From NCBI GenBank assembly GCA_023382975.1, contig JAHDXO010000031.1:1-64000 (forward strand): a DNA stretch of 64,000 nucleotides, given 5' to 3'. Position 1 is the stretch's first letter. Each line of letters opens with the position of its first letter. Under the pieces are notes generated by a model. It did no database searches and was not told the origin of the DNA. It was given only the letters and a program-made list of their open reading frames with translations. The DNA is from Pirellulaceae bacterium (GTDB lineage: Bacteria; Planctomycetota; Planctomycetia; Pirellulales; Pirellulaceae). Positions 44,032 through 52,052 of this stretch are shown here, piece by piece. The position numbers were made by a program, and so were the translations under genes.

Positions 44032-44913
44032 CTAAGACTCGTTGTGTTCGCCAACAGCGGCGTCGAGCCGCAATCCGTTGCGATCGAGCCCCAGATACAA
44101 CCTCGCATTGGCGTTCTTCGCCAACTCGCGCAGCGTTTCCAATTCCGCAAGTCGCAGCAGCGCCGGGTGTGCTTCCAATGCTTCGGCTGCCTTGACGCGC
44201 TGTCCGTAGGCGAGGGTCTCGGCTTCCGCATGGACTCGCAGAGCTTCGGCGTCCGCCTGTTCTCGCACGCGGCGAGCCGCGGCTTCCGCCTCGGCCTCGC
44301 GCCGGACAGCCTCCGCACGCGACTGGGCCTGGATCTGTTCGACTTCGGCGCGAGTCCGAGCCTCGACCAACTGCGCTTGGCTATTCCGCTCGGCCGCCAA
44401 CACGCGGTTCATGATCTCCTGCAAGTTGCCTGGGAAGATCAGGTCCTTCACGTCGGCTCGCCGAATCGCCGCACCGTAGCCCGCCGCGGCTTCCTTGACG
44501 TCGGACAGGATGTCCTCGCTCAGCCGAGTCCGGTTCGTGAGAATCTCTTCCAGGGTCATCGAGGCCAGCGAACGTCGAGCGGCCAACTGCACATCGCTGT
44601 ACAACCGGTCCTCGAAGTTGTCGACCGTGTGAACAGCCGCCTTGGGATCGGTCACGCGGAACTGTACCAGGATGCTGACCCGGATCGCCACCTTGTCGGC
44701 CGTCAGGATCTCCTGGCCCTTGATCGTCAGCTCGCGCTGACGCACGTCGACCAGCAGGCACTCGACCGTCGGCAGCCGGCGCAGCCACCGTCGCCGGGGC
44801 GGAATCTTGTACCGACCCGCCTCCAGCACCTTGGCCAGCTTGCCGTCTTCGTACCACAGGCCGCGGTGCGTGTCCTTAATAATGAACTCGCGGCCTACGC
44901 CGGCGATCAACAT
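44032..44913 (-). CDS. SPFH/band-7 (slipin-like) protein
   Basis: 293 residues from the ATG at 44913 (AAGGAGACG upstream). A band-7 domain spans residues 10-160 (RGLWYEDGKLAKVLEAGRYK, LVDVRQRELTIKGQEILTAD, RVSILVQFRVTDPKAAVHTV). A coiled coil then runs through residues 175-250, rich in Ala, Glu and Arg (EARTRAEVEQIQAQSRAEAV). Unlike most slipins no N-terminal membrane helix is visible, so anchoring is uncertain. SPFH proteins assemble on membranes as ring-like microdomain scaffolds. It is a single-gene unit. Confidence 0.85.
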   Translation of the reverse strand: MLIAGVGREFIIKDTHRGLWYEDGKLAKVLEAGRYKIPPRRRWLRRLPTVECLLVDVRQRELTIKGQEILTADKVAIRVSILVQFRVTDPKAAVHTVDNFEDRLYSDVQLAARRSLASMTLEEILTNRTRLSEDILSDVKEAAAGYGAAIRRADVKDLIFPGNLQEIMNRVLAAERNSQAQLVEARTRAEVEQIQAQSRAEAVRREAEAEAAARRVREQADAEALRVHAEAETLAYGQRVKAAEALEAHPALLRLAELETLRELAKNANARLYLGLDRNGLRLDAAVGEHNES

Positions 44914-45060
44914 GGTTGCGTCTCCTTGTTTGTGTAAGGGAGCCTCGGAGCGGAGCCGATTTGGAGAACGAGCTTTCAGATTTGGAAGTCTGAGCGGTCA
45001 GTCCGAGTGGTGAACGCAGATACCATTTGGCCGCTCGCTCCTGACGCCGCCGAGGCTGAG

Positions 45061-45132
45061 GTTCCCGACCCGGAATCGAACCAGGACCAGAATCCCAGGA
45101 GGATTCCGTGCGTTCCTTGACACCATCGGGAC
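45061..45132 (-). tRNA. Atypical tRNA-Arg(CCT)
   Basis: Read on the minus strand, 72 bases fold with canonical spacing throughout. The acceptor GTCCCGA pairs with TCGGGAA (six of seven, first pair G-A), the D-stem GTGT/GCAC encloses CAAGGAAC, and the anticodon stem GAATC/GATTC encloses CTCCTGG (anticodon CCT, T33 present). The variable loop is TGGT and the T-arm is CCTGG-TTCGATT-CCGGG. In total 20 of 21 pairs form. C14, C21 and G38 are unusual, and CCA is not encoded. It may be a working AGG decoder or a decaying copy. Confidence 0.6.
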
Positions 45133-45473
45133 ATGCTGTCCCAATCTATCACAGCCTTTTCCGGTGACCAAGACCGGAAGCCAACCGCCGATATGCGACT
45201 GGCCGACCGTGCGGCAGTTGTCCGAACCCACCGAGGAATTGGCATTCCGGTTCTACCTCAAGCTCTTCAAGGGCCGGGGCCGGAGCAACTGGGACACCCC
45301 CTGCACCTGACGCATTTCATGACCACGGAGGATCTGGAGGGGCGGGGTCCGGCGGCTAGCCACTGCCGCTGTTCCGCGCCCACTTGACGAACGAACCGAC
45401 GGCCCCAATACTTGCAGCCCGGCGATCTGGGTTGGCCGGTCGGATTGGATATCTGTTTGCGAGCGAGAGAAAC
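45133..45473 (+). other. Intergenic stretch with a possible short coding remnant
   Basis: From about 45108 a frame reads AFLDTIGTCCPNLSQPFPVT and later LSEPTEELAFRFYLKLFKGR before a stop near 45310. It has no credible start and no recognisable family, so it may be a relic. No other feature is seen. Confidence 0.4.
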
Positions 45474-45866
45474 ATGGGCGAAGACGTAAGAACGGAGATC
45501 GTGAAACTGACGCAGCGACTTCTGGACAGCATTGCCGTCGGCGACTGGGAGACGTACCAGTCATTGTGCGATCCCGGCTTGAGCGCCTTCGAGCCCGAAG
45601 CGCGCGGGCATCTGGTGGAAGGATTGGCGTTTCACAAGTTCTACTTCGATCTGGGCAAGGCGCAAACGCCGCGGTGCAACACGATCTGCTCGCCCCACGT
45701 GCGACTGCTTGGCCCAGACGCCGCCGTGATCAGTTATATTCGCATCGTTCAGTATCTGGACGGCTCGGGCGTACCGCACTCAGCGTGTTCCGAAGAGACC
45801 CGTGTGTGGCATCGGCAGGACGGCCGCTGGCAACACGTCCACTTTCACCGTTCGGCGACCGCGTGA
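45474..45866 (+). CDS. DUF4440/CaMKII-association-domain-like protein
   Basis: 130 residues from the ATG at 45474 (GAGAG upstream). IVKLTQRLLDSIAVGDWETY, CDPGLSAFEPEARGHLVEGL, AVISYIRIVQYLDGSGVPHS and ETRVWHRQDGRWQHVHFHRS match the cone-shaped NTF2-like fold of the CaMKII association domain/DUF4440 family. Such proteins form oligomers and often act as small binding proteins. No signal peptide is seen, so it is presumably cytoplasmic. No partner gene is obvious. Confidence 0.8.
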   Translation: MGEDVRTEIVKLTQRLLDSIAVGDWETYQSLCDPGLSAFEPEARGHLVEGLAFHKFYFDLGKAQTPRCNTICSPHVRLLGPDAAVISYIRIVQYLDGSGVPHSACSEETRVWHRQDGRWQHVHFHRSATA

Positions 45867-45986
45867 TCCGGTCACCGGGATAAGCGCCGGCCAGCAAGCA
45901 GCGGGGTATGACCCAATAGCTGGACGCGGTGGGCGGGATCGCGTTCGGGTCGGCAAGGCGGCAGTGGCTCGGCCTTGGCGGTCCAT

Positions 45987-46862
45987 TCATCGCCTGTCCG
46001 AGGCGGTTGGCTCGACGGTGATTTCGGATTCCACACCGGCTTGGGCGCATTGCACGGCAAAGTCAATCAGCGACTGGCAGCGGAAGAAGCCCTCCCAGTA
46101 GTTGTGTCCCTGTCCCTTGGCAATGATCAATTGGACGGCATCGGCGGCACCTGCCTGCTGGTATTGTTCGAGCAAGACGGTTGCGTTCTGTGCCAGCGGT
46201 ACCACGTTGTCTCGGTCGCCGTGAATGATGCAGACGGGCAGTTTGGCGGTTGCCAGGACGCCGATCCGCTGAATGGGATTGTGTTGGGCAAGGCCGGCTT
46301 CGAGTTCTTCCACCGTCATGCCGTAGGCGGATGCAGCTTTTGCAGTTCCCGGATAACTGCGCAGATCGAATACCGGGTAGATCCCTGCGATACCGGCGAC
46401 CCGGTCTGGATGAGAGATCGCCCAGCTACTTACCCAGAGACCGCCGCGGCTGCGACCGAGTAGACAAGGTTTCGGCGCGAAGCCGCGCTTCCCGGTCAGT
46501 TCTGCGTACAGGGCGGTCGTCCACTGCTGCCCTTGCGAGCTGCCGTAGGCTTCTCCCACGTCGATGCCCGCGACGGCTACGCCGGCAGCCAGAAACTGCT
46601 CGTGCATCCACTTCTCATGAACGTCGGGATAGGCGGTCAGCGTCGGCGCGTACATGATCCAGGGCTGTGGCTTCCGCCGCTTTTCCTCGGGCGGCCAGAA
46701 GATGAACGCCGGGCGTCCTTGTACAAGGAAAGATTCGCCGGGCAGGATCATATTCTTCACGGGCTCCCGAGGCTCGGCGGAGCGGAGTGGAGCCACGCAT
46801 GCGATCAGCACCGTAGCGATAACGAGAACGTGGTTGATGGAAAGCTGCCTCGGGTCATTCAT
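45987..46862 (-). CDS. Exported alpha/beta hydrolase
   Basis: 291 residues from the ATG at 46862; an upstream start at 46895 would add 11 residues. A signal peptide (INHVLVIATVLIACVAPLRSAE) leads into a PQPWIMYAPTLTAYPDVHEK region. The triad reads as Ser in PCLLGRSRGGLWVSSW, Asp in IIHGDRDNVVPL and His in GQGHNYWEG. The arrangement fits prolyl-oligopeptidase/esterase-like alpha/beta hydrolases. The natural substrate is unknown; an ester of cell-wall or plant polymers would be consistent with the export signal and neighbours. Confidence 0.85.
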   Translation of the reverse strand: MNDPRQLSINHVLVIATVLIACVAPLRSAEPREPVKNMILPGESFLVQGRPAFIFWPPEEKRRKPQPWIMYAPTLTAYPDVHEKWMHEQFLAAGVAVAGIDVGEAYGSSQGQQWTTALYAELTGKRGFAPKPCLLGRSRGGLWVSSWAISHPDRVAGIAGIYPVFDLRSYPGTAKAASAYGMTVEELEAGLAQHNPIQRIGVLATAKLPVCIIHGDRDNVVPLAQNATVLLEQYQQAGAADAVQLIIAKGQGHNYWEGFFRCQSLIDFAVQCAQAGVESEITVEPTASDRR

Positions 46863-47247
46863 GGTTGCGATTCCAGCCGGGGATTCGTTCGCCAACGCGT
46901 CTGTGATTCAAATCGATGACAGAGAACATAGCCGAGAACGGCGTCGTTCGCAATTTATCGATGCAGCAGTGGTTGCTGGCGGGTGATCACCTCGTGATCG
47001 GAGAACTTGAATCGCTGGCGGCCGGTATCGCGGAACTCGTTTCAGATTCTGCCTGCCTCGGGTTCTTCCGCCTTGCCAGATCGCCGGAGGCATGTCGAGC
47101 GCGCAACCGTGACGCGGCAGTCGATGGCCGCACGCGACCTCGGCGGGTTGGCGAGGTCAACTCCAATGGCGATAATCGAACGGTCCGCGAAGCCGATGCG
47201 TGCTGCGCGTGCTGCGATTCGTCCCAGTCCCGACAAGAAAAACAGGA
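46863..47247 (+). other. Intergenic stretch, no gene recognised
   Basis: Open frames on both strands lack motifs, signal peptides and ribosome binding sites. I see no hairpin, repeat or promoter that stands out here. Confidence 0.45.
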
Positions 47248-47859
47248 ATGATCACCAACCCCGCCCATCCGGGTTTCCAAATGGCCTACGAAGGCAAGCC
47301 CGCGTGGGATCTTGGGCGACCGCAGCCCGCACTTGTAGAAATCGCCGACCAGATCACCGGGGCCGTTTTGGATGCAGGTTGCGGCACAGGCGACAACGCA
47401 CTCTTCTTCGCCCAGCGTGGTCAGCCCGTGCTCGGCATCGACTTCGTTGAGTTTCCGGTCAAGGAGGCCAAGCGGAAGGCCCAAGAGCTGGAAGTAGAGG
47501 CCGAGTTTCTTCAAATGGACGCCTTAGAGCTGCCGAGTCTGGATCGCCAGTTCGACAGCGTGATTGACTGCGGGCTGTTCCATGTGCTGTCGGATGCGGA
47601 TCGCCGGGCCTACGTCGCAGCTTTGATGCACGTCATGAAGCTGGACAGCAGGTTGTTTCTGATGTGCTTCAGCGACCAGGAGCCGGCAGGGCCGGGACCG
47701 CGGCGCATCCGGCAGAACGAGATCCGCGCAGCGTTTGCTGACGGCTGGACGGTCGAGTCGATCACGCCAACGCACTTCGAGCCCAATCCGCAGTCCAAGG
47801 AGACCTTCGTGGACGGTGGCCCCAGGGCCTGGTTCGCCGTCATTCGGCGGGGGAGTTGA
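47248..47859 (+). CDS. Class I SAM-dependent methyltransferase
   Basis: 203 residues from the ATG at 47248 (an in-frame ATG at 47281 is also possible). Motif I is GAVLDAGCGTGDNALFFAQR, followed by VLGIDFVEFPVKEAKRKAQE (acidic end of strand 2) and FDSVIDCGLFHVLSDADRRA (motif III/IV). The pattern is close to thiopurine-methyltransferase-like enzymes and similar small-molecule methyltransferases. No signal peptide. The substrate cannot be assigned from sequence. Confidence 0.88.
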   Translation: MITNPAHPGFQMAYEGKPAWDLGRPQPALVEIADQITGAVLDAGCGTGDNALFFAQRGQPVLGIDFVEFPVKEAKRKAQELEVEAEFLQMDALELPSLDRQFDSVIDCGLFHVLSDADRRAYVAALMHVMKLDSRLFLMCFSDQEPAGPGPRRIRQNEIRAAFADGWTVESITPTHFEPNPQSKETFVDGGPRAWFAVIRRGS

Positions 47860-47983
47860 GACGGCATTCCTGACACTGGGAGTGCTTGACTTCGATGAGA
47901 ATTTGGTCTTGCTTGCCCTGACCGGCAGGTTGCCGGAGGCAGGTCATAGGCGCCAACGTGAACTCGTGAATGGAGAGGCAAGA

Positions 47984-48436
47984 ATGAGGGCATTACTGTT
48001 GGTTTTGTTGGCGACAACAGCCTGTAGCTCGGCCCGTGCCGAGGTTCTCCCGACGGCGAAGGCTGAGGAAGCCGCAAACGATGAACTTGCCAAAGTTCAG
48101 GGCAAGTGGGTCCGAACCGTGAAGACCGACCGCGGGACATTCAAGGTCGTCAAGGAACACAAGGGAAACGACACAACCGTGACGTTCTTTGATTCAGACG
48201 GAAACGTCATGGCGGAAAAGACATCGCAGTTTCGCCTTGAGCAGACCGGCAAAGTGCGGATCTTCACGTTCTTCAACAACGTCATCACCGCGGGCCCTCA
48301 GAAGGGACAAATCGACAAAGCCCCGACGTCCTTTGTTTATCGAGTCACCGGAGACACGTTCTTCGAGGTCAACGGACTGCTGATCGGCGACGACACCGAG
48401 CCGCTAGCTTTCTCGTGGAAGCGTGTCAACGAATGA
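47984..48436 (+). CDS. Exported lipocalin-like (TIGR03067-like) protein
   Basis: 150 residues from the ATG at 47984, with GGAG 15-20 bases upstream. A signal peptide (MRALLLVLLATTACSSARAE, with a possible lipobox TTAC) is followed by NDELAKVQGKWVRTVKTDRG, the strand and W-position pattern of planctomycete proteins of about 130 residues called TIGR03067. Later strands (VTFFDSDGNVMAEKTSQFRL, VRIFTFFNNVITAGPQKGQI) complete a beta-barrel-like fold. No enzymatic motif. Function unknown. Confidence 0.72.
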   Translation: MRALLLVLLATTACSSARAEVLPTAKAEEAANDELAKVQGKWVRTVKTDRGTFKVVKEHKGNDTTVTFFDSDGNVMAEKTSQFRLEQTGKVRIFTFFNNVITAGPQKGQIDKAPTSFVYRVTGDTFFEVNGLLIGDDTEPLAFSWKRVNE

Positions 48437-48569
48437 AGCCCGAATAGCGATACGGGTCGTTGCCCCGTCCACGACCTCCAGGTACTTGTACGGGTCTTTG
48501 CCCGACAGGGCATGCGAGGACAAGACGCCGATCATCAGCACGCGCTTGGTTGTGTTCGTGGACGCATCT

Positions 48570-48983
48570 TCAATCAAAAGCGATGATGCCCTGGGCCTTG
48601 TCCACCTGAAATGTCTGTTTGCCGCACTTCGGGCAGTGGTCGAAACCTGGGCCGTCCGCGTCGTTTGGCTTCCGGCGCAACGGGATGAACGGCTGGGGGC
48701 AGTCCGGGCACTTGTAGACTTCGATCATCTTGCCCGTGGCTGAGTCCCACACCTTGGTCATCGGTTCGGGCTTCCTCTCCCCTCGCTTCCATTGCAGGTA
48801 CACGAACTTTCCCGACTCCACGCAGAAGCCAGTGATCTGGTTGAAGCCCATGCCGCCACCGATCTTGACGCGGCAGGTGAAGCCACAGTTCTTGCATTGC
48901 ATCGGGTAGTCCATACCCGCGACGGCAGTCATCGCCGAAATCAACAGGACGGCCAACGCTGAAATCAAGGTCTTCGTGTTCAT
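48570..48983 (-). CDS. Exported double zinc-ribbon protein
   Basis: 137 residues from the ATG at 48983. A signal peptide (MNTKTLISALAVLLISAMTAVA) precedes two cysteine groups: CKNC-GFTC and, near the end, CPDC with CPKCGKQTF. Eight cysteines could hold one or two zinc ions. The sequence between (GFNQITGFCVESGKFVYLQW) is beta-rich. An exported zinc-ribbon protein is uncommon; reduced cysteines would need protection outside the cytoplasm. Function unknown. Confidence 0.75.
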   Translation of the reverse strand: MNTKTLISALAVLLISAMTAVAGMDYPMQCKNCGFTCRVKIGGGMGFNQITGFCVESGKFVYLQWKRGERKPEPMTKVWDSATGKMIEVYKCPDCPQPFIPLRRKPNDADGPGFDHCPKCGKQTFQVDKAQGIIAFD

Positions 48984-49375
48984 GTGGTTCTCCTTGTGTG
49001 GGAGTTGCGTACCCAAGATGCACCCTGACCGCCATTTTACCACGCCGAGAAATGAGTGTCATGAGTCATGTGTGCGAAGCACCCCGAGGGCCGGTTTCCG
49101 GCAAATGACTCCTGAAACGTCTCTCTCGGCCTGACACTTCTTTCTCGGCCTCTGCTAGAATCGTCGAGAGCCGAGGAAACCTCCCGGCTTCAACTGGGAT
49201 CGCGTGCCCGAACGGATAGCGAGTTGGATTCGGATCCGGAGTTTCAACGACGGCTCGGCAAGCCCGAGGCCAACGCCGTCTGAAGCTGCCTGACCGCCAC
49301 CCGCAAATTCGCTCACGCCTCGGTATGGATCGACCTCTCAACCAAACAAACTCGCATCGACTGAAAGTGAAGACC
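48984..49375 (+). other. Intergenic stretch between divergent genes
   Basis: Holds repeat copy B and, beyond it, CTGACA at 49131-49136 and TAGAAT at 49156-49161 with a 19-base spacer, a weak promoter candidate for the hydrolase gene. Nothing else was recognised. Confidence 0.45.
49045..49114 (-). repeat. Dispersed structured repeat, copy B
   Basis: Reverse-orientation relative of 4781-4860. The outer arms (GCCGAGA ... AGTCAT on one side and its near-complement on the other) can pair over about 26 bases, and the inner part holds the small hairpins CCGG-AAA-CCGG and GTGC-TTC-GCAC. The copy lies in a 392-base gap between the zinc-ribbon gene (minus) and the hydrolase gene (plus). Confidence 0.6.
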
Positions 49376-51109
49376 ATGAAACCCACGCTCGCCCTCTTCA
49401 CCTTTCTGCTGCTCGCGCCATTGGCCGCCCCGCTCGCCGCTGAACCTCCACGGTCGATCACGCCGCCGGAACTCTGGAAAGACTACGATCCCAATGTCGG
49501 CGAGTTCAAGGAGGAGATCGTCTTGAGCGAAACCAGGGACGGGATCTTCAACCGGGAATCCTACATCAGCGCGTACGTGTTGGGCGAAGAGGTCCGGGTG
49601 TATTGCAAGTACAGTGTCAAGGCGGGGGCCCTCAGAGCGCCGGGCCTCTTGAACGTCCATGGCTGGATGGGCGCGCCGAACGTGACCAAGGCGTTTGTCG
49701 AGGCCGGCTGGGCCATCATGGCACACGACTACTGCGGAGAGACCGGCGACCGCAAACACTACACGAAGTATCCGCCACGCCTGCGGCACGGCAACATGGA
49801 GCGTCAGATCGGCCCGCCGATCCGGTCGGAGACCGCCGACAACCAGCCGATCACCGATCCGAGACAAACGTCGGACTACCTTTGGTACGCCATCCAGCGG
49901 CGAGTCCTGAGCTATCTGGAGCAGCAGAAAGAAGTGGATGCGAGCCGCTTGGCCGCGACCGGATACTCCTATGGCGGAACGCTCATGTGGGCATTGGGGA
50001 CCGACCCGCGAGTCAAGGCCGTTGTGGCCTACTTCGGCATCGGCTGGACCGAATACTACCGGAACAAGCAGGTGTGGATGTACAACGTTCCGTACGTCGA
50101 GCCGGCGAGAACATCGGGCGAAGAGGTTTATCTGAGCAGCGTGGCACCCGAGGCCTACGTGCCTTACATCACGGCGGCCACCCTGTGGCTTAACGGCTCC
50201 AACGATCATCACGGCGGGCACGAGCGCGGCTTGGAAAGCTTCAAGCGATTTCAGCCGGGCGTGCCCTGGGCGTTCGCGATCCAGGCGCGGGGCCACCACA
50301 ACACGGAGAAGATCGATCAGGCGTGCGCCATGTGGCTGGACAAGCACGTTCTCGGCAAGGACGTCTTCTGGACAGCGCAGCCGCAAGCGACGATCCGGCT
50401 GGATGCCGAAGGGATTCCTGAATTGGCAGTGCGGCCCTCGGCGGCCGAACGCGTGAAGCGGATCGAGATCTACTACGCCTTGAAGGAGCCATGCAGTTTC
50501 AACCGTTCCTGGCGCGACGCGGCTTGCGTGCGCAGCGACGGTGAGTGGACCGGCAAAATGCCGGTGATGAACGTCGACGACTACGTCTTCGGTTACGCCA
50601 ATGTCACCTACGACACGACGCTCGTGCTGTCGACACCATTCTGCGCCGCGATCCCAGCGAAACTGGGCGTCGCCAAGGCCACGGACAGGCGTTCCAGCGT
50701 CATCTATACCGGCACCGACGGCATGGGTGTCTGGACCGACGTCGCCGAAGTCGAAGGTCCCCAAGGGATCAAGAGCTTTCGCTGCACCAACAATCGGGCG
50801 GGAACTGGCACCGAGCAGTTGTTCGATCCGAAGTGGAAAGCACCTGCTGCTGCACGACTGGGCTTCAAGTTCTACTGTACGCAGCCGCAGACCTTGATTC
50901 TGACCGCGAACAACTACGACCACGGCGAGATCGAAATCACCGCCTCCGACGCTTGGCAGGAGATGATCGTTCCGGCCAACAAGCTCATCAACCGCTTCAG
51001 CAACCAGCCGATGAAGGACTGGGCAACAGTGGGCAAGATCCACTTTGCCTCGAAGGATGGCTCGGACATCACCAAGGTCATCTTCGCAGAGTTCAAGTGG
51101 GTGGAGTGA
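49376..51109 (+). CDS. Exported alpha/beta hydrolase with C-terminal beta domain
   Basis: 577 residues from the ATG at 49376. A signal peptide (MKPTLALFTFLLLAPLAAPLAAE) precedes an acetyl-xylan-esterase-like domain: ALRAPGLLNVHGWMGAPNVT (oxyanion region), nucleophile GYSYGG, Asp in LNGSNDHHGG and His in QARGHHNTEK. A second domain of about 200 residues (FRCTNNRAGTGTEQLFDPKW, TLILTANNYDHGEIEITASD) is beta-rich and resembles a carbohydrate-binding or fibronectin-like module. Exported, so likely a polysaccharide esterase. It is convergent with the hsdR remnant. Confidence 0.82.
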   Translation: MKPTLALFTFLLLAPLAAPLAAEPPRSITPPELWKDYDPNVGEFKEEIVLSETRDGIFNRESYISAYVLGEEVRVYCKYSVKAGALRAPGLLNVHGWMGAPNVTKAFVEAGWAIMAHDYCGETGDRKHYTKYPPRLRHGNMERQIGPPIRSETADNQPITDPRQTSDYLWYAIQRRVLSYLEQQKEVDASRLAATGYSYGGTLMWALGTDPRVKAVVAYFGIGWTEYYRNKQVWMYNVPYVEPARTSGEEVYLSSVAPEAYVPYITAATLWLNGSNDHHGGHERGLESFKRFQPGVPWAFAIQARGHHNTEKIDQACAMWLDKHVLGKDVFWTAQPQATIRLDAEGIPELAVRPSAAERVKRIEIYYALKEPCSFNRSWRDAACVRSDGEWTGKMPVMNVDDYVFGYANVTYDTTLVLSTPFCAAIPAKLGVAKATDRRSSVIYTGTDGMGVWTDVAEVEGPQGIKSFRCTNNRAGTGTEQLFDPKWKAPAAARLGFKFYCTQPQTLILTANNYDHGEIEITASDAWQEMIVPANKLINRFSNQPMKDWATVGKIHFASKDGSDITKVIFAEFKWVE

Positions 51110-51179
51110 AGCGTAAACCGCCCTGTCGATCTTGGGCAGACCGCGAGAGGAGACGTCTGACAAACTGCCACAACCCGTC

Positions 51180-51397
51180 GCCGGGATCGCCTCGTCCTGC
51201 AGCTCTTTGATCGACTTGTCCCTGTCGCCCGTCGCGTTGGCGTAGGTAGCCAGCGCATCGGCGAGCGGATCAGCCAGTCCAATCACGTCCACGATCAACC
51301 CGCCGGGCTTCTTCTCGTAGACACGGTTCACCCGCGCGATGGCTTGCATCAGTTTGTGACCGGCCAGCGGCTTAGGTGCTCCGAGGAACTGCAACAT
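51180..51397 (-). pseudogene. hsdR: hsdR remnant (type I restriction helicase fragment)
   Basis: Read on the minus strand from 51397 the frame gives GHKLMQAIARVNRVYEKKPG, then GLIVDVIGLADPLADALATY and ANATGDRDKSIKELQDE. These match the motif-VI region and following segment of type I restriction subunit R (usually about 1000 residues). Only about 70 codons remain; the sequence after 51180 no longer resembles HsdR and merely runs on antisense to the hydrolase gene. Nothing upstream encodes the nuclease or ATPase parts. It overlaps the last codons of the DUF2290 gene at 51372, so the breakpoint lies there. Confidence 0.8.
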
Positions 51398-52046
51398 GAA
51401 TCATACACCGCTCTTCTGCGTGGATCGAATCGTCGTAACATTCCACAAACCTCGGAACTCGCTCACAGAACTCGACAAAAGCAGTGTTATAGAAATGCCG
51501 CAGTATGAACGTGATGAAACTCGCTGGAGTGAGCGGGCACGTCACGGGAATTCGACAATTCTCGTATTGTCCGAGTGTCAGATGAGATTTGGGATGCGTG
51601 ACGGGCTTTACAACATCAGGTCTGCAATCGAAGTCGAATCGAATTGGAAAAGGCACAATGTTCCTCGCGACGACATCAGCGAAAACGGCTTCCTCAAGAT
51701 AGATTTCCGGGTTGTTCTGAAACTCCTCCAAGCTGGGCGATGGGTAAAAGCCGAGTGAATGTTGCAGCAATTCGTCATCGCGGTAACTGTAGCGCATCAG
51801 AATTAACGCGCCGTCCGGGAGTTTCGCAATGTACGCGCGCGTAGATTCGAGCTGCGCATAGATTTCTGCATAATTGCGATCTTTGAGAGCCACTGAGACA
51901 TTTTCCGCACCTGGAAATGTCACTTCGGTCATGTTTCGGGAGTGGGTACGGACGAACGCGACGTTCTGGTCAGATGAAAGTCCGACTTCCACCAGATAGC
52001 CCACCATAGTCTTGATCTGCTGGCACACCGCCTGTGGGGTCAACAT
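51372..52046 (-). CDS. DUF2290-like protein, partner of the SF1 helicase
   Basis: 224 residues. It contains LGFYPSPSLEEFQNNPEIYL, ARNIVPFPIRFDFDCRPDVV, and HPKSHLTLGQYENCRIPVTC followed by PASFITFILRHFYNTAF, which I recognise as the DUF2290 pattern (a conserved His-Leu-Thr-Leu-Gly and Arg). No transmembrane helix or known catalytic triad is visible. It starts six bases after the helicase stop, so the two form one operon. Its last few codons overlap the hsdR remnant and may have been replaced at the junction. Its base composition is visibly lower in GC than the flanks. Function unknown; defence partner inferred from context. Confidence 0.78.
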   Translation of the reverse strand: MLTPQAVCQQIKTMVGYLVEVGLSSDQNVAFVRTHSRNMTEVTFPGAENVSVALKDRNYAEIYAQLESTRAYIAKLPDGALILMRYSYRDDELLQHSLGFYPSPSLEEFQNNPEIYLEEAVFADVVARNIVPFPIRFDFDCRPDVVKPVTHPKSHLTLGQYENCRIPVTCPLTPASFITFILRHFYNTAFVEFCERVPRFVECYDDSIHAEERCMIHVAVPRST

Positions 52047-52052
52047 GAGATG

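Noticed and set aside
43970-44040. A tRNA gene on the minus strand
   Set aside because: Only the D-arm resembles a tRNA; the acceptor, anticodon and T arms do not pair.
49313-51397. A long minus-strand open frame of 694 codons
   Set aside because: Only its first 70 or so codons resemble HsdR; the rest is antisense to a well-supported hydrolase gene with signal peptide and intact catalytic motifs.
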